Of a stretch of 64,000 nt of DNA, positions 47,889 through 57,270 are shown piece by piece. The stretch is from CAVRRZ01 sp963723745 (GTDB taxonomy: Bacteria; Actinomycetota; Actinomycetes; Mycobacteriales; Geodermatophilaceae), in NCBI GenBank assembly GCA_963723745.1, contig CAVRRZ010000005.1:372001-436000 (forward strand), read 5' to 3'. Each line of letters starts with the position of its first letter. Position 1 is the stretch's first letter. The notes beneath the pieces were generated by a model that worked only from the letters and a program-made list of their open reading frames with translations, was not told where the DNA came from and did not search any database. A program made the position numbers and the translations under genes.

Positions 47889-50320
47889 GGCTCGGGCTCG
47901 TGCAGCGGTCCCGCGTGCGCCGTGGACGGGCCCGCCTGTCCCGACCACGACCAGTGCCGGATCTCCGGCAGGTCGACCCCGTGGGTGCGGACGTACCGGC
48001 GGTGCTCGATGAGCTTGTCGGTCAGCGCCTCGCGGGCGTGCGCGGCCCGCCCGTCGAGCCCGCTCAACCGGTCGATGGCCGCGATCGCCAGACTGAAGCG
48101 GTCGATGCGGTTCATCACGCAGATGTCGAACGGCGTGGTCGTGGTGCCCTCCTCGACGTAACCGCGCACGTGGATGTTCTCGTGGTTGGTCCGTCGGTAG
48201 GTCAGCCGGTGGATCAGCCAGGGATATCCGTGGTAGGCGAAGATCACCGGCCGGTCGGTGGTGAACAGCGAGTCGAAGGCCGCGTCGGGGAGCCCGTGCG
48301 GATGCTCCCGCTCGTCCTGCAGGCGCATCAGGTCGACCACGTTGACCACCCGGATCCGCAGGTCGGGGAACCAGGCGCGGAGGATCTCGACCGCGGCGAG
48401 GGTCTCCATCGTCGGCACGTCGCCGGCGCACGCCATGACGACGTCGGGCTCGCCGTCGGCGTCGCTGCTGGCCCAGTTCCAGATGCCGATGCCCTTGGTC
48501 GCGTGCACGACCGCGGCGTCCATGTCCAGGTACTGGAGCGCCGGCTGCTTGCCGGCGACGATGACGTTGACGTACTGCCGGGTGCGCAGGCAGTGGTCGG
48601 CCACCGAGAGCAGCGTGTTGGCGTCCGGCGGCAGGTACACCCGGATGACGTCGGCCTTCTTGTTGACCACGTGGTCGATGAAGCCGGGGTCCTGGTGGGA
48701 GAAGCCGTTGTGGTCCTGCCGCCACACGTGCGAGGTCAGCAGGTAGTTCAGCGAGGCGATCGGCCGTCGCCACGGGATGCCGTTGGTCGTCTTCAGCCAC
48801 TTGGCGTGCTGGTTGAACATCGAGTCGACGATATGGATGAACGCCTCGTAGCAGGAGAAGAACCCGTGCCGGCCGGTGAGCAGGTACCCCTCGAGCCAGC
48901 CCTGGCAGGTGTGCTCGGAGAGGATCTCCATCACCCGGCCGTCCGGCGCGAGTGAGTCGTCGCCGTCCAGCCGCTGCGCGTTCCAGGCCCGGTCGGTCAC
49001 CTCGAGGATCGCGCCGAGCCGGTTCGAATTGTTCTCGTCGGGCGCGAAGACCCGGAAGTTGGTCATGTTCCGCGCCATGACGTCCCGGAGGAAGGTACCG
49101 AGAACCCGGGTGGCCTCCACGGCCCCGGTGCCCGGCTCGGCGACGGGAACCGCGTAGTCGCGGAAGTCCGGCATCCGCAGGGGCTGCAGGAGCTCCCCGC
49201 CGTTGGCGTGCGGGTTGGCACTCATCCGGCGGTCGCCGGCCGGGTGCAGGTGGCGGACGGCGGGCACGGGCGCGCCCGTCTCGTCGAACAGCTCCTCGGG
49301 GCGGTAGCTGCGCAGCCACTCCTCCAGCACGCGCCGGTGGCCGTCGTCCTCGCGGGCGTTGGCGAAGGGCACCTGATGGGACCGCCACGTTCCCTCGACC
49401 TGCACCCCGTCGACCGTGGCCGGGCCGGTCCAGCCCTTGGGCGAGCGCAGCACGATCATCGGCCAGCGCGGCCGCCCGGCCGCACCCTCCACGCGGGCGG
49501 CGCGCTGGATCCCGGCGATGTCGTCCAGGCAGCGGTCGAGCGTGGCGGCGAATGCCTGGTGCATCTGGACCGGATCGGAGCCCTCGACCAGGTACGGCTC
49601 GTGGCCGTACCCGCGCATGAGCGCCAGGAGCTCCTCCCGCGGGATGCGGTCCAGCAGCGTCGGATTGGCGATCTTGTACCCGTTGAGGTGCAGGATCGGC
49701 AGCACCGCGCCGTCCCGCCGCGGGTCGACGAACTTGTTCGCGTGCCAGCTCGCGGCCAGCGGCCCGGTCTCGGCCTCGCCGTCCCCGATGACGGCGGCGA
49801 CCACCAGGTCCGGGTTGTCGAACGCGGCACCGTAGGCGTGCGAGAGCGCGTACCCGAGCTCGCCGCCCTCGTGGATCGAGCCGGGAGTCTCCGGCGCGAC
49901 GTGGCTCGGGATCCCGCCCGGAAAGGAGAACTGGGTGAACAGCCGGTCCATGCCGGCCGCGTCCTGGGAGACCTCGGGGTAGATCTCGCTGTAGGTGCCC
50001 TCCAGCCAGGCGGCCGCCACCGGGCCGGGGCCGCCGTGCCCGGGACCCATCACGTAGATCATGTCCAGGTCGCGGGCCGTGATCGCCCGGTTCAGGTGGG
50101 CGTAGACGAAGTTCAGCCCTGGCGTGGTGCCCCAGTGACCCAGCAGCCGCGGCTTGACGTGCTCGGGACGCAGCGGCTCGCGCAGTAGCGGGTTGTCCAT
50201 GAGGTAGATCTGACCGACCGACAGGTAGTTGGCCGCCCGCCACCACCGGTGGATCGCGTCGAGCTCGTCCCGGCCCAGCGGCCCTGCCGCGACCGCTGCC
50301 CGGCCTTCGACCACGTCCAC
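47885..50320 (-). CDS. xfp: phosphoketolase
   Basis: An 811-residue thiamine-diphosphate enzyme of full family length. It splits xylulose 5-phosphate (and often fructose 6-phosphate) into acetyl phosphate and an aldose phosphate. Landmarks are LLGHWGTTPGLNFVYAHLNR near residue 60, IYVMGPGHGGPGPVAAAWLE near residue 88, EGGELGYALSHAYGAAFDNP near residue 150, IGDGEAETGPLAASWHANKF near residue 178 and QDHNGFSHQDPGFIDHVV near residue 545. GTG 50,320 follows GGGAGGACGC. The coupled ackA turns acetyl phosphate into ATP. Confidence 0.96.
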   Translation of the reverse strand: MDVVEGRAAVAAGPLGRDELDAIHRWWRAANYLSVGQIYLMDNPLLREPLRPEHVKPRLLGHWGTTPGLNFVYAHLNRAITARDLDMIYVMGPGHGGPGPVAAAWLEGTYSEIYPEVSQDAAGMDRLFTQFSFPGGIPSHVAPETPGSIHEGGELGYALSHAYGAAFDNPDLVVAAVIGDGEAETGPLAASWHANKFVDPRRDGAVLPILHLNGYKIANPTLLDRIPREELLALMRGYGHEPYLVEGSDPVQMHQAFAATLDRCLDDIAGIQRAARVEGAAGRPRWPMIVLRSPKGWTGPATVDGVQVEGTWRSHQVPFANAREDDGHRRVLEEWLRSYRPEELFDETGAPVPAVRHLHPAGDRRMSANPHANGGELLQPLRMPDFRDYAVPVAEPGTGAVEATRVLGTFLRDVMARNMTNFRVFAPDENNSNRLGAILEVTDRAWNAQRLDGDDSLAPDGRVMEILSEHTCQGWLEGYLLTGRHGFFSCYEAFIHIVDSMFNQHAKWLKTTNGIPWRRPIASLNYLLTSHVWRQDHNGFSHQDPGFIDHVVNKKADVIRVYLPPDANTLLSVADHCLRTRQYVNVIVAGKQPALQYLDMDAAVVHATKGIGIWNWASSDADGEPDVVMACAGDVPTMETLAAVEILRAWFPDLRIRVVNVVDLMRLQDEREHPHGLPDAAFDSLFTTDRPVIFAYHGYPWLIHRLTYRRTNHENIHVRGYVEEGTTTTPFDICVMNRIDRFSLAIAAIDRLSGLDGRAAHAREALTDKLIEHRRYVRTHGVDLPEIRHWSWSGQAGPSTAHAGPLHEPEP

Positions 50321-50418
50321 GCGTCCTCCCGAGTCCGGCGCCCGTGCTCACCGTGCCGGGGCAGGGCCCCGCACGCCAGCGGGTCGGGCGCGGCGAGGTC
50401 GGGCGTGGCCGCGCCCCT

Positions 50419-52803
50419 CTAGACCACCGCTCCGTCGGTGCGCCGGGCCTTCTCCCGCCGCTTCGCCTTGTCCGCGGCCGACTCCGGTGGCGCCGAAGGC
50501 CAGCGCTCCTGCAGCACCGTCGTGAGCGGAGCGGCCACCGACACCGTCGACAAGGTGCCGGCGACGATGCCGATCACGAGGGCCAGCGCGAAGTCGGCCA
50601 ACGACTCGCCGCCGAGGAACAGCAGCGCAGTGAGCACGAACAGCGTGCTGATCCCGGTGTTCACGGTCCGTGGGAGCGTCTGCAGCACCGCGTCGGTGAC
50701 GATGCCCCGGAACGGCGAGGTCCGGCCGGTCCACGTCTCGCGGATGCGGTCGAACACCACGACCGAGTCGTTGACGGAGTAGCCGATGACGGTCAGCAGC
50801 GCGGCGAGGAAGACGCCATCCAGGGTTTTGCCCAGCCACGCGAACAGACCCAGGACGACGACGACGTTTCCGGCCAGCGCACCGACCGCCGCCGTGCTGA
50901 ACGTCCACCGGAACCGGACCGCGAGATAGGCCAGCTGCGCCAGCAGCGCGACCCCCAGCGCGATCAGCGCGTTTCGGCGCAGCTCGTCGCCGAGCGTGGG
51001 GCCGATCAACTCGTCGCTGATCACCTCCGCGCCACCGGCGACCTCGGCCAGGGCGTCGCGGATCGTCTCCTGCTCCGCGTCGTCGATTGGTCCGGTGCGG
51101 ACGCTGATGTCGTCCTCACCCGCCTCCTGCACCACCGCACTCGGGTAGCCCGCGTCGCTCACCGCCTCTCGCGCGGTCTCGGCGTCGAGGGGCTGGGCCG
51201 TGGAGTACTGGATGCTGCGGCCGCCGGTGAACTCCACGCCGAGGTCCAGCCCGCGAACGGCGATGCCCGCGCCCGCCAGGACGACCACCAGCAGGGAGGC
51301 CGCCAGCCAGCGTTTCGGCTGCGCGTAGAGCGGAATGTCCCGCGACGACAACCAGGTGCGGACCCGGCCGATCGTGTGCAGGCCGGTGATCGACGGCCTT
51401 CTCGCCAGGAAGGGGCGGGTCGCGGCCAGCTCGGCGAGCGACCGGGTGATCACCAGAGCGGAGAACATCGAGGCCAGCACACCGATGGTCAGCGTCACGC
51501 CGAAGCCGCGCACCGGTCCGGAGGCCAGGAAGAAGAGCAGACCGGCGGCGAGCAGGGTGGTCACGTTGGAGTCGGCGATCGCGGACAGCGCCTGGCGGAA
51601 ACCGTTGACCACCGATGCGCGCAGGCCCTTGCCTGCAGCGAACTCCTCGCGGGCGCGCTCGTAGACCAGCACGTTCGCATCGACCGCCATGCCGACCGCC
51701 AGCACGAAGCCCGCGAGGCCCGGCAGCGTGATCGTCGCGCCCAGCGTGAGCAGGGCGGCATAGGCGATCAGCGCGTAGCAGATCAGCGCGATGACGGCGA
51801 GCAGCCCCATGAGCCGGTAGACGACGAGCACGAAGATCCCGGTGAGGATCAGGCCGATGATCACCGCCTGCACGCTGGCCTCGATGGCGGCCTCGCCCAG
51901 CGTGGGGCCGACCGTTCGCTGCTCGATGACCTCGACCGGCACGGGGAGCGCCCCACCCTGGATCAGGGCCGCCAGGTTGGTCGCCTCCTCCTGGGTGAAC
52001 TGACCCGTGATCTGGGTGCTCCCACCGGTGATGCCGACGCCGCAGGGCACCTGCGCCCCCACGCTCGGGGACGAGATGATCTCCTGGTCGAGCACGATCG
52101 CGATGCGCCGCGTCGGGTCGCCCTGCGGCGCGCAAGCCGCCTCGCCGGTCATCTGCTCCCAGGCGGTGCGCCCCTCCCCGCTGAACTCCACGGTGACGTA
52201 CCAGCTGCCGCCGCCCTGCAGATCGACCCCGGCCGTCGCCCCGTCCACCGACTCACCGGTCAGCGCAGCCGGGCCCAGTCGCAGCGCCCCCCCGTCCTCG
52301 TCCTCGAGGACGATCTCCTCGGCCTCGGCCGGATCCTCGGCGTCCGGGTTCTCCGCGTCGGGGTTCTCCGCATCCGGCGCCGCGAGGCCGAGCACGGGGT
52401 GGAAGGTCAGCTGGGCCGTCCGGCCGATGAGCTCCACCGCCTCCCGCGGCTCCTGCAGGCCGGGGAGCTCCACCACGATGCGGGTCTCGCCCGAGCGGAC
52501 CAGCGTCGGCTCGGCCACGCCGATCGCGTCGACGCGCCGGCGCAGGACCTCGACGGCCCGGTCGGTGGCCTCGGCGTCCGCCGCGACGCCCGGGGCGTCC
52601 TGGGCCTCCAGCACGATCTGGGTCCCGCCGCGCAGGTCCAGACCCAGGGTCGGCGCCGTGGTCAGCACTGCGGCGGTCGCGGCGATCAGCGCGGCGAGGG
52701 TCAGCAGGATGCGGAACAGCAGGCCCTTGCCACCGCCGCTCGGTGCCGGCTGGTTGCGCGCGCCGGGACCGGATCGCCTGCCGGAGGATCGTGGTGCGCT
52801 CAT
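50419..52803 (-). CDS. SecDF protein-export membrane protein (fused)
   Basis: A 794-residue protein joining SecD and SecF. The SecD half has TLGLDLRGGTQIVLEAQD near residue 55, a large periplasmic region with an acidic insert (DAENPDAENPDAED), and LAVGMAVDANVLVYERAREE near residue 385. The SecF half begins about residue 500 with LDLGVEFTGGRSIQYSTAQP and ends with LTVIGYSVNDSVVVFDRIRE near residue 695. Twelve helices in total. It uses proton motive force to finish Sec export. Actinobacteria usually have separate secD and secF near ruvABC, so this fused, isolated gene may be an extra copy. Confidence 0.92.
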   Translation of the reverse strand: MSAPRSSGRRSGPGARNQPAPSGGGKGLLFRILLTLAALIAATAAVLTTAPTLGLDLRGGTQIVLEAQDAPGVAADAEATDRAVEVLRRRVDAIGVAEPTLVRSGETRIVVELPGLQEPREAVELIGRTAQLTFHPVLGLAAPDAENPDAENPDAEDPAEAEEIVLEDEDGGALRLGPAALTGESVDGATAGVDLQGGGSWYVTVEFSGEGRTAWEQMTGEAACAPQGDPTRRIAIVLDQEIISSPSVGAQVPCGVGITGGSTQITGQFTQEEATNLAALIQGGALPVPVEVIEQRTVGPTLGEAAIEASVQAVIIGLILTGIFVLVVYRLMGLLAVIALICYALIAYAALLTLGATITLPGLAGFVLAVGMAVDANVLVYERAREEFAAGKGLRASVVNGFRQALSAIADSNVTTLLAAGLLFFLASGPVRGFGVTLTIGVLASMFSALVITRSLAELAATRPFLARRPSITGLHTIGRVRTWLSSRDIPLYAQPKRWLAASLLVVVLAGAGIAVRGLDLGVEFTGGRSIQYSTAQPLDAETAREAVSDAGYPSAVVQEAGEDDISVRTGPIDDAEQETIRDALAEVAGGAEVISDELIGPTLGDELRRNALIALGVALLAQLAYLAVRFRWTFSTAAVGALAGNVVVVLGLFAWLGKTLDGVFLAALLTVIGYSVNDSVVVFDRIRETWTGRTSPFRGIVTDAVLQTLPRTVNTGISTLFVLTALLFLGGESLADFALALVIGIVAGTLSTVSVAAPLTTVLQERWPSAPPESAADKAKRREKARRTDGAVV

Positions 52804-52985
52804 GCGGGGCGCTTCCCGTCCCGCATCGCCGGCCACCGGTGCTCTGCCATCACGTCCCTGCTCCCAGTCGGCCGGGGCGGCCCCCGGCGTCGTCGGGCCA
52901 AGGTTAGTGACCCCACCTGGCCCCGCTCGGCAGGGAGCACCAGACTCGGCCGTGCCCCGTCCCGCGTGAGGAAGCAGAGGCGAGA

Positions 52986-54266
52986 GTGACCGGAGTGCAG
53001 CCCGAGAGCGTCTTCACCTACGGCGCCCCTGCGCTGAAGTTCGGTGCCGGGGCGGCCGGCGAGATCGGGTACGACCTCGCCCTGACCGGCGCCCGCCGGG
53101 TGCTGGTGGTCACCGACGCCGGCGTGGCGGCGACCGGCCACCCCCAGCGGATCGCCGGAGCGATGGCGGCGCACGGCATCGACGCGCGTGTGTACGACGG
53201 CACCCACGTCGAGCCCACGGACGAGAGCGTGGTCAAGGCGGTGGCCTTCGCCCGCGACACCGGGCCGTGGGACGCCTTCGTGGCCGTCGGTGGGGGCTCG
53301 AGCATCGACACCGCCAAGGCGGTCGCCCTGCTCACCAGCAACCCCGGCGAGCTCATGGACTACGTCAACCCTCCGGTCGGCTCGGGGCGCGCCCCGGAGA
53401 ACCCGCTGCCGCCCCTGGTCGCCGTCCCGACCACGACCGGCACGGGGGCGGAGAGCACGACCATCTGCGTGCTGGACGTTCTCGAGCTGCGGGTGAAGAC
53501 CGGCATCAGTCACGTGCGGCTGAGGCCGATGCTCGCGGTCGTCGACCCGTCGCTCACCCGCACCCAGCCGGCCGGCGTGACGGCGGCGGCGGGCATGGAC
53601 ATCCTCTGCCACGCGCTGGAGAGCTACACGGCGCGGCCCTACACGGCCTTCACCCGCAAGACGCCCGAGCAGCGGGTGCCCTACTGCGGCGCGAACCCGA
53701 TCGCGGACATGTGGTCGGAGAAGGCACTCTCCCTGCTCGCCGGGGCCTTCCGCCGCGCCGTGCGGGACGGCGACGACACGCAGGCACGCGAGCAGATGGC
53801 CATGGCGGCCACGTTCGCGGGTCTGGGGTTCGGCAACGCCGGGGTGCACATCCCGCACGCCAACGCCTACCCCCTGGCCGGCCGGGTGCGGGATTTCCGG
53901 CCACCGGGCTACCCGGGCGACGAGGCGCTGCTGCCGCACGGCATGGCCGTGTCGCTGACCGCTCCGGAGGCGTTCCGCTTCACCTTCGAGGCCGCCCCGG
54001 AGCGGCACGTGCACGCCGCGCGCCTGCTGTCCCCCGGGGTGGACGACGGCGGGGACGTCGCCGGCCTGCTGCCGCGCGTGCTCACCGGCCTGATGCGCGA
54101 CATCGGCATCCCGGGCGGCATCGGCGCGGTCGGCTTCACCGAGGCCGACGTCCCCGATCTCGTGGACGGCGCGTTGAAGCAGCAACGGCTGCTGGCGACG
54201 GCACCCAAGGAGGTCACCGCCGACGACCTCGACGGCATCCTCACCCGGTCGGTGTCGCTGTGGTGA
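52986..54266 (+). CDS. iron-dependent hydroxyacid-oxoacid transhydrogenase-like alcohol dehydrogenase
   Basis: A 426-residue group III (iron) dehydrogenase. AFVAVGGGSSIDTAKAVAL near residue 97 is the nucleotide loop, and metal ligands lie in AAGMDILCHALESYT (Asp, His), GNAGVHIPHANAYPLAG and LLPHGMAVSLTAPE. Length over 400 and the VHIPHANAYP region suggest hydroxyacid-oxoacid transhydrogenase (4-hydroxybutyrate plus 2-oxoglutarate). Generic alcohol dehydrogenase is the alternative. A GTG start is used; it is divergent from secDF. Confidence 0.82.
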   Translation: MTGVQPESVFTYGAPALKFGAGAAGEIGYDLALTGARRVLVVTDAGVAATGHPQRIAGAMAAHGIDARVYDGTHVEPTDESVVKAVAFARDTGPWDAFVAVGGGSSIDTAKAVALLTSNPGELMDYVNPPVGSGRAPENPLPPLVAVPTTTGTGAESTTICVLDVLELRVKTGISHVRLRPMLAVVDPSLTRTQPAGVTAAAGMDILCHALESYTARPYTAFTRKTPEQRVPYCGANPIADMWSEKALSLLAGAFRRAVRDGDDTQAREQMAMAATFAGLGFGNAGVHIPHANAYPLAGRVRDFRPPGYPGDEALLPHGMAVSLTAPEAFRFTFEAAPERHVHAARLLSPGVDDGGDVAGLLPRVLTGLMRDIGIPGGIGAVGFTEADVPDLVDGALKQQRLLATAPKEVTADDLDGILTRSVSLW

Positions 54267-54349
54267 GCGACCCCGCCCGGCTCGCCGGCCGACCGACCTG
54301 ATCCTGCGGCCTTCTCTGCGACGAGGCCCCCCTGGATCTCGAGGAGACG

Positions 54350-54817
54350 ATGCTGCCGGGCGTCGGCGTCCGCTACGAGCTGCGGACGCGCTCGGGCGCC
54401 GTCCTGGGCATCGTGATGCAGCGGGAAGGATCGGCCGACGACGCCGTCTACGACCGTCGCGACCCCGACCGCGCACAGAGCGTGCTTCGCCTCGAGCCCG
54501 ACGAGGTCGACGCCGTCGCCGAGGTGCTGGGCGCGCCCCGGCTCACCCAGCGCTTCGCCGACCTCTCCCGCGAGGTGCCGGGTCTGGAGTCCGGCCGGTT
54601 CACCATCGGCCAGACCTCGGCCTTCGCCGGGCGGCCCCTGGGCGACACCCGGGCCCGCACGCTCACCGGCTGCTCCATCGTCGCGATCGTGCGCGACACC
54701 GACGTCGTCCCGTCACCGGGCCCGGCGGACGTACTGCAGGCCGGCGACGTGGTCGTGGCCATCGGGTCCCAGGCCGGGCTGGAGACGCTCGCGCACCGCC
54801 TGGCCACCCCTGCCTGA
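54350..54817 (+). CDS. KhtT-like regulatory subunit of a cation/proton antiporter
   Basis: A 155-residue cytosolic protein. The N-terminal half (VGVRYELRTRSGAVLGIVMQ) resembles KhtT, and the C-terminal half is an RCK_C domain: ESGRFTIGQTSAFAGRPLGD near residue 80, then CSIVAIVRDTDVVPSPGPAD and LQAGDVVVAIGSQAGLETLA. RCK_C domains bind nucleotides such as c-di-AMP in relatives. GAGGAGACG precedes the ATG. It lies 4 bases before the antiporter gene and should gate it. Confidence 0.88.
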   Translation: MLPGVGVRYELRTRSGAVLGIVMQREGSADDAVYDRRDPDRAQSVLRLEPDEVDAVAEVLGAPRLTQRFADLSREVPGLESGRFTIGQTSAFAGRPLGDTRARTLTGCSIVAIVRDTDVVPSPGPADVLQAGDVVVAIGSQAGLETLAHRLATPA

Positions 54818-54821
54818 GTCC

Positions 54822-55988
54822 GTGGACCACCTCGCCACGCTGCTGCTCGAACTGGGTCTGCTCTTCATCGGGCTGTCGCTGCTCGGCCTGCTGGCCCGAC
54901 GGCTGGGCCTCTCGCCGATCCCGTTCGTCCTCGTGGCGGCCCTGGCCCTCGGTGACGGGGGGCTGATCGGCCTCGAGACCTCGACGCCGTTCCTGGAGAC
55001 CGCGGCCGAGATCGGCGTCGTCCTGCTGCTCCTGACGCTCGGCCTCGAGTTCAACGCTTCCGAGCTGACCGCGTCCCTGCGGCGGCACGGCCCGTCCGGG
55101 CTCGTCGACATCGTGGTCAACTTCCCACCCGGCTTCGTCGCCGGCCTGCTGCTCGGGCTGCCGTGGCAGGGCGCGCTCGCACTCGGCGGTGTCACCTACA
55201 TCTCGTCGTCGGGGATCGTCGCCCGCCTGCTCGGCGACCTGGGGCGCCTGGCCAACCGGGAGACGCCCGCGGTCCTCTCGGTGCTCGTGCTCGAGGACCT
55301 GGCGATGGCGCTGTTCCTGCCCTTGCTCGTGGTCGCGCTGGGCGGCGGCGGCGTCGCGGCCGCGTTGGGTGGTGTCGCGCTCGCCCTGGGCACCGTGCTG
55401 CTGGTGCTGCTTGCCGCCCGGCGACGCGGCCACCGGCTGGGCCGGCTGCTCACCCACCGGGACGACGAGCAGGTGCTGCTCCGGCTGCTCGGTCTGACCC
55501 TGCTGGTGGCGGGTCTCGCCCAGTCAGTCGGGGCCTCCGCCGCCGTCGGCGCCTTCCTGGTCGGCCTGGCGCTGCCCGCCTCGTTCGCGGAGCGTGCCCG
55601 CGCGCTGCTCGAGCCACTGCGCGACCTGTTCGCCGCGACCTTCTTCGTCGCCTTCGGTCTGTCCAGCGACCCTGCTGCGGTGTGGCCGGTGCTCCCCGCC
55701 GTCCTGCTCCTGGCCGTCGTCACGACGGCGACGAAGATCGGCACCGGCTGGTTCGCCGCGCGCCGCGACGGCATCGCGGTCCCCGGCCGGCTGCGCGCCG
55801 GGACCGCCCTGGTCGCCCGGGGAGAGTTCTCGATCGTGATCGCCGGTCTGGCGGTGTCAGCCGGGTTGCCCGAGGTGGGCCCCGTCGCCGCCGGCTACGT
55901 CCTGGTCCTGGCGATCACCGGGCCGCTGCTCACCCGGTTCGTCGAGCCGCGTCCCTCCCGCCAGGGTCCGGAGGCCCGGACGGCGTGA
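54822..55988 (+). CDS. KhtU/Kef-type cation:proton antiporter
   Basis: A 388-residue CPA2-family antiporter with about 12 helices. Characteristic stretches are GVVLLLLTLGLEFNASELTA near residue 66, GVTYISSSGIVARLLGDLGR near residue 122 and GTALVARGEFSIVIAGLAVS near residue 325. It lacks the C-terminal RCK domain of KefB/C, which is supplied by the KhtT-like gene 4 bases upstream. K+ export in exchange for H+ is the likely activity. It starts GTG. Confidence 0.9.
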   Translation: MDHLATLLLELGLLFIGLSLLGLLARRLGLSPIPFVLVAALALGDGGLIGLETSTPFLETAAEIGVVLLLLTLGLEFNASELTASLRRHGPSGLVDIVVNFPPGFVAGLLLGLPWQGALALGGVTYISSSGIVARLLGDLGRLANRETPAVLSVLVLEDLAMALFLPLLVVALGGGGVAAALGGVALALGTVLLVLLAARRRGHRLGRLLTHRDDEQVLLRLLGLTLLVAGLAQSVGASAAVGAFLVGLALPASFAERARALLEPLRDLFAATFFVAFGLSSDPAAVWPVLPAVLLLAVVTTATKIGTGWFAARRDGIAVPGRLRAGTALVARGEFSIVIAGLAVSAGLPEVGPVAAGYVLVLAITGPLLTRFVEPRPSRQGPEARTA

Positions 55989-56010
55989 GCGACGGCCGGA
56001 CGCCGATGGC

Positions 56011-56344
56011 TCAGGCCGCCGCGTCGCGGCGGGAGCGCGCGGTGTCCAGCACGTAGGGCACCAGCGCGCCGGCGATCCGGGCGTAGCCGGCCGACGACGG
56101 GTGGAACCGGTCGGCGGCGAACATCGAGGGGTCACCGGCGAACGCGTCGTGCACCTCCGTGGCCACCCAGGCCACGATGCCGCCCGCCGCCTCTGCCACC
56201 GAGGTCTGCTCCCGCTGCGGCGTCGAACCCGTCGGAGCGCAGTGCCACCGCGAGCCGCGCGCCCAGCGTGTCGTCGGTCGAGCGCGCCCCGGTGCCGTGG
56301 CCGATCGAGTGACCGAGCACGGCGACACGAAGAAGAGGCGACAT
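56011..56344 (-). pseudogene. SGNH/GDSL hydrolase remnant with internal deletion and frameshift
   Basis: The first 42 codons (LLRVAVLGHSIGHGTGARST, then DDTLGARLAVALRSDGFDA) carry block I of an SGNH hydrolase, with GHS in place of GDS. The last 60 codons, in a different frame, carry block V (DPSMFAADRFHPSSAGYARI, with the catalytic D-x2-H). The normal 110 or more residues in between are missing. Join is near 56,190-56,220. The remnant cannot be active. It lies between the antiporter and a terminator hairpin. Confidence 0.8.
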
Positions 56345-56357
56345 GCCCGCTACGACG

Positions 56358-56392
56358 ACGGCCGGGCCAGGAGTTCCTCCCGGCCCGGCCGT
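56358..56392. terminator. 11-bp-stem hairpin downstream of fabG
   Basis: ACGGCCGGGCC at 56,358-56,368 pairs perfectly with GGCCCGGCCGT at 56,382-56,392; the inner AGGAG/CTCC can extend it. It is 20 bases after the FabG stop on the minus strand and ahead of the SGNH remnant. Confidence 0.75.
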
Positions 56393-56411
56393 ACGTTGCG
56401 TCCCACCGGGC

Positions 56412-57173
56412 TCAGGCCTTGGGGCCGCCCGCGGCGTAGACGACCTGCCCGGACACGAAGCCGGCGCCCTCGCTGACGAAGAAGGACACCAGGTGGGCGA
56501 TGTCCTCGGGCTGGCCGACGCGGCCGACCGGGATGTCCTTCTTCGCGAACTCGATGAAGTCCTCGAAGGCGACGCCCATGCGCTCGGCGGTGGCCTTGGT
56601 CATCTCCGTCTGGATGAAGCCCGGCGCGACGGCGTTGACCGTCACCCCGAACTTGCCCAGCTCGATCGCCAGGGTCTTGGTGAGGCCCTGCAGCCCGGCC
56701 TTCGCCGCCGAGTAGTTGGCCTGCCCGCGGTTGCCCAGGGCCGAGGTGCTCGACAGGTTCACGATCCGGCCCCACCGGGCCTCGGTCATGTACGCCTGCG
56801 TCGCCCGGCTCATCAGGAACGCGCCCCGCAGGTGCACGTCCATGACGGTGTCCCAGTCGGCGTCGGTCATCTTGAACAGCAGGTTGTCGCGGGTGACCCC
56901 CGCGTTGTTGACCAGGACCGTCGGTGGGCCGAGTTCCGCGGCGACCCGCCCGACGGCCGCCTGCACCTGCTCGGCGTCGCTGACGTCGGCGCCCACGGCC
57001 AGCGCCCGCCCACCCGCGGACTCGATCGCCGTGACGGTGCCCGTCGCGGCCCCCTCGTCCAGATCCAGCACGGCGACGGCGAAGCCGTCCTCGGCCAGGC
57101 GGCGCGCGGTCGCCGCGCCGATGCCGCGGGCCCCGCCGGTCACGACGGCCACGCGGGGGGTGCCCTGCGTCAT
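56412..57173 (-). CDS. fabG: 3-oxoacyl-ACP reductase-like SDR
   Basis: A 253-residue short-chain dehydrogenase. VAVVTGGARGIGAATARRLA is the NADP loop, VLVNNAGVTRDNLLFKMTDA near residue 88, the catalytic Ser in GRIVNLSSTSALGNRGQANY near residue 136, and Y-x3-K in NYSAAKAGLQG follows. PGFIQTEMT and ASQVVYAAGG-type C-terminus (GFVSGQVVYAAGGPKA) match FabG. It may act in fatty-acid synthesis or in acetoacetyl-CoA reduction; no other fab gene is near. ATG 57,173 is preceded by a short AC-rich leader. Confidence 0.9.
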   Translation of the reverse strand: MTQGTPRVAVVTGGARGIGAATARRLAEDGFAVAVLDLDEGAATGTVTAIESAGGRALAVGADVSDAEQVQAAVGRVAAELGPPTVLVNNAGVTRDNLLFKMTDADWDTVMDVHLRGAFLMSRATQAYMTEARWGRIVNLSSTSALGNRGQANYSAAKAGLQGLTKTLAIELGKFGVTVNAVAPGFIQTEMTKATAERMGVAFEDFIEFAKKDIPVGRVGQPEDIAHLVSFFVSEGAGFVSGQVVYAAGGPKA

Positions 57174-57270
57174 GGGTGGTCCTCCAGAAGGTCGAACGGA
57201 CGGACGTCGTCGCCCGCCGTCACGGTACGGACGCTCCTCCCCGGCTGCGGTTCAGGGCCGGAGCGAGGCC

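Noticed and set aside
46794..50351. One continuous 1185-codon minus-strand frame over ackA and xfp
   Set aside because: Only the last 364 codons (ackA) are coding. Upstream the frame is out of phase with xfp, whose own frame has all phosphoketolase motifs and an ATGA junction with ackA.
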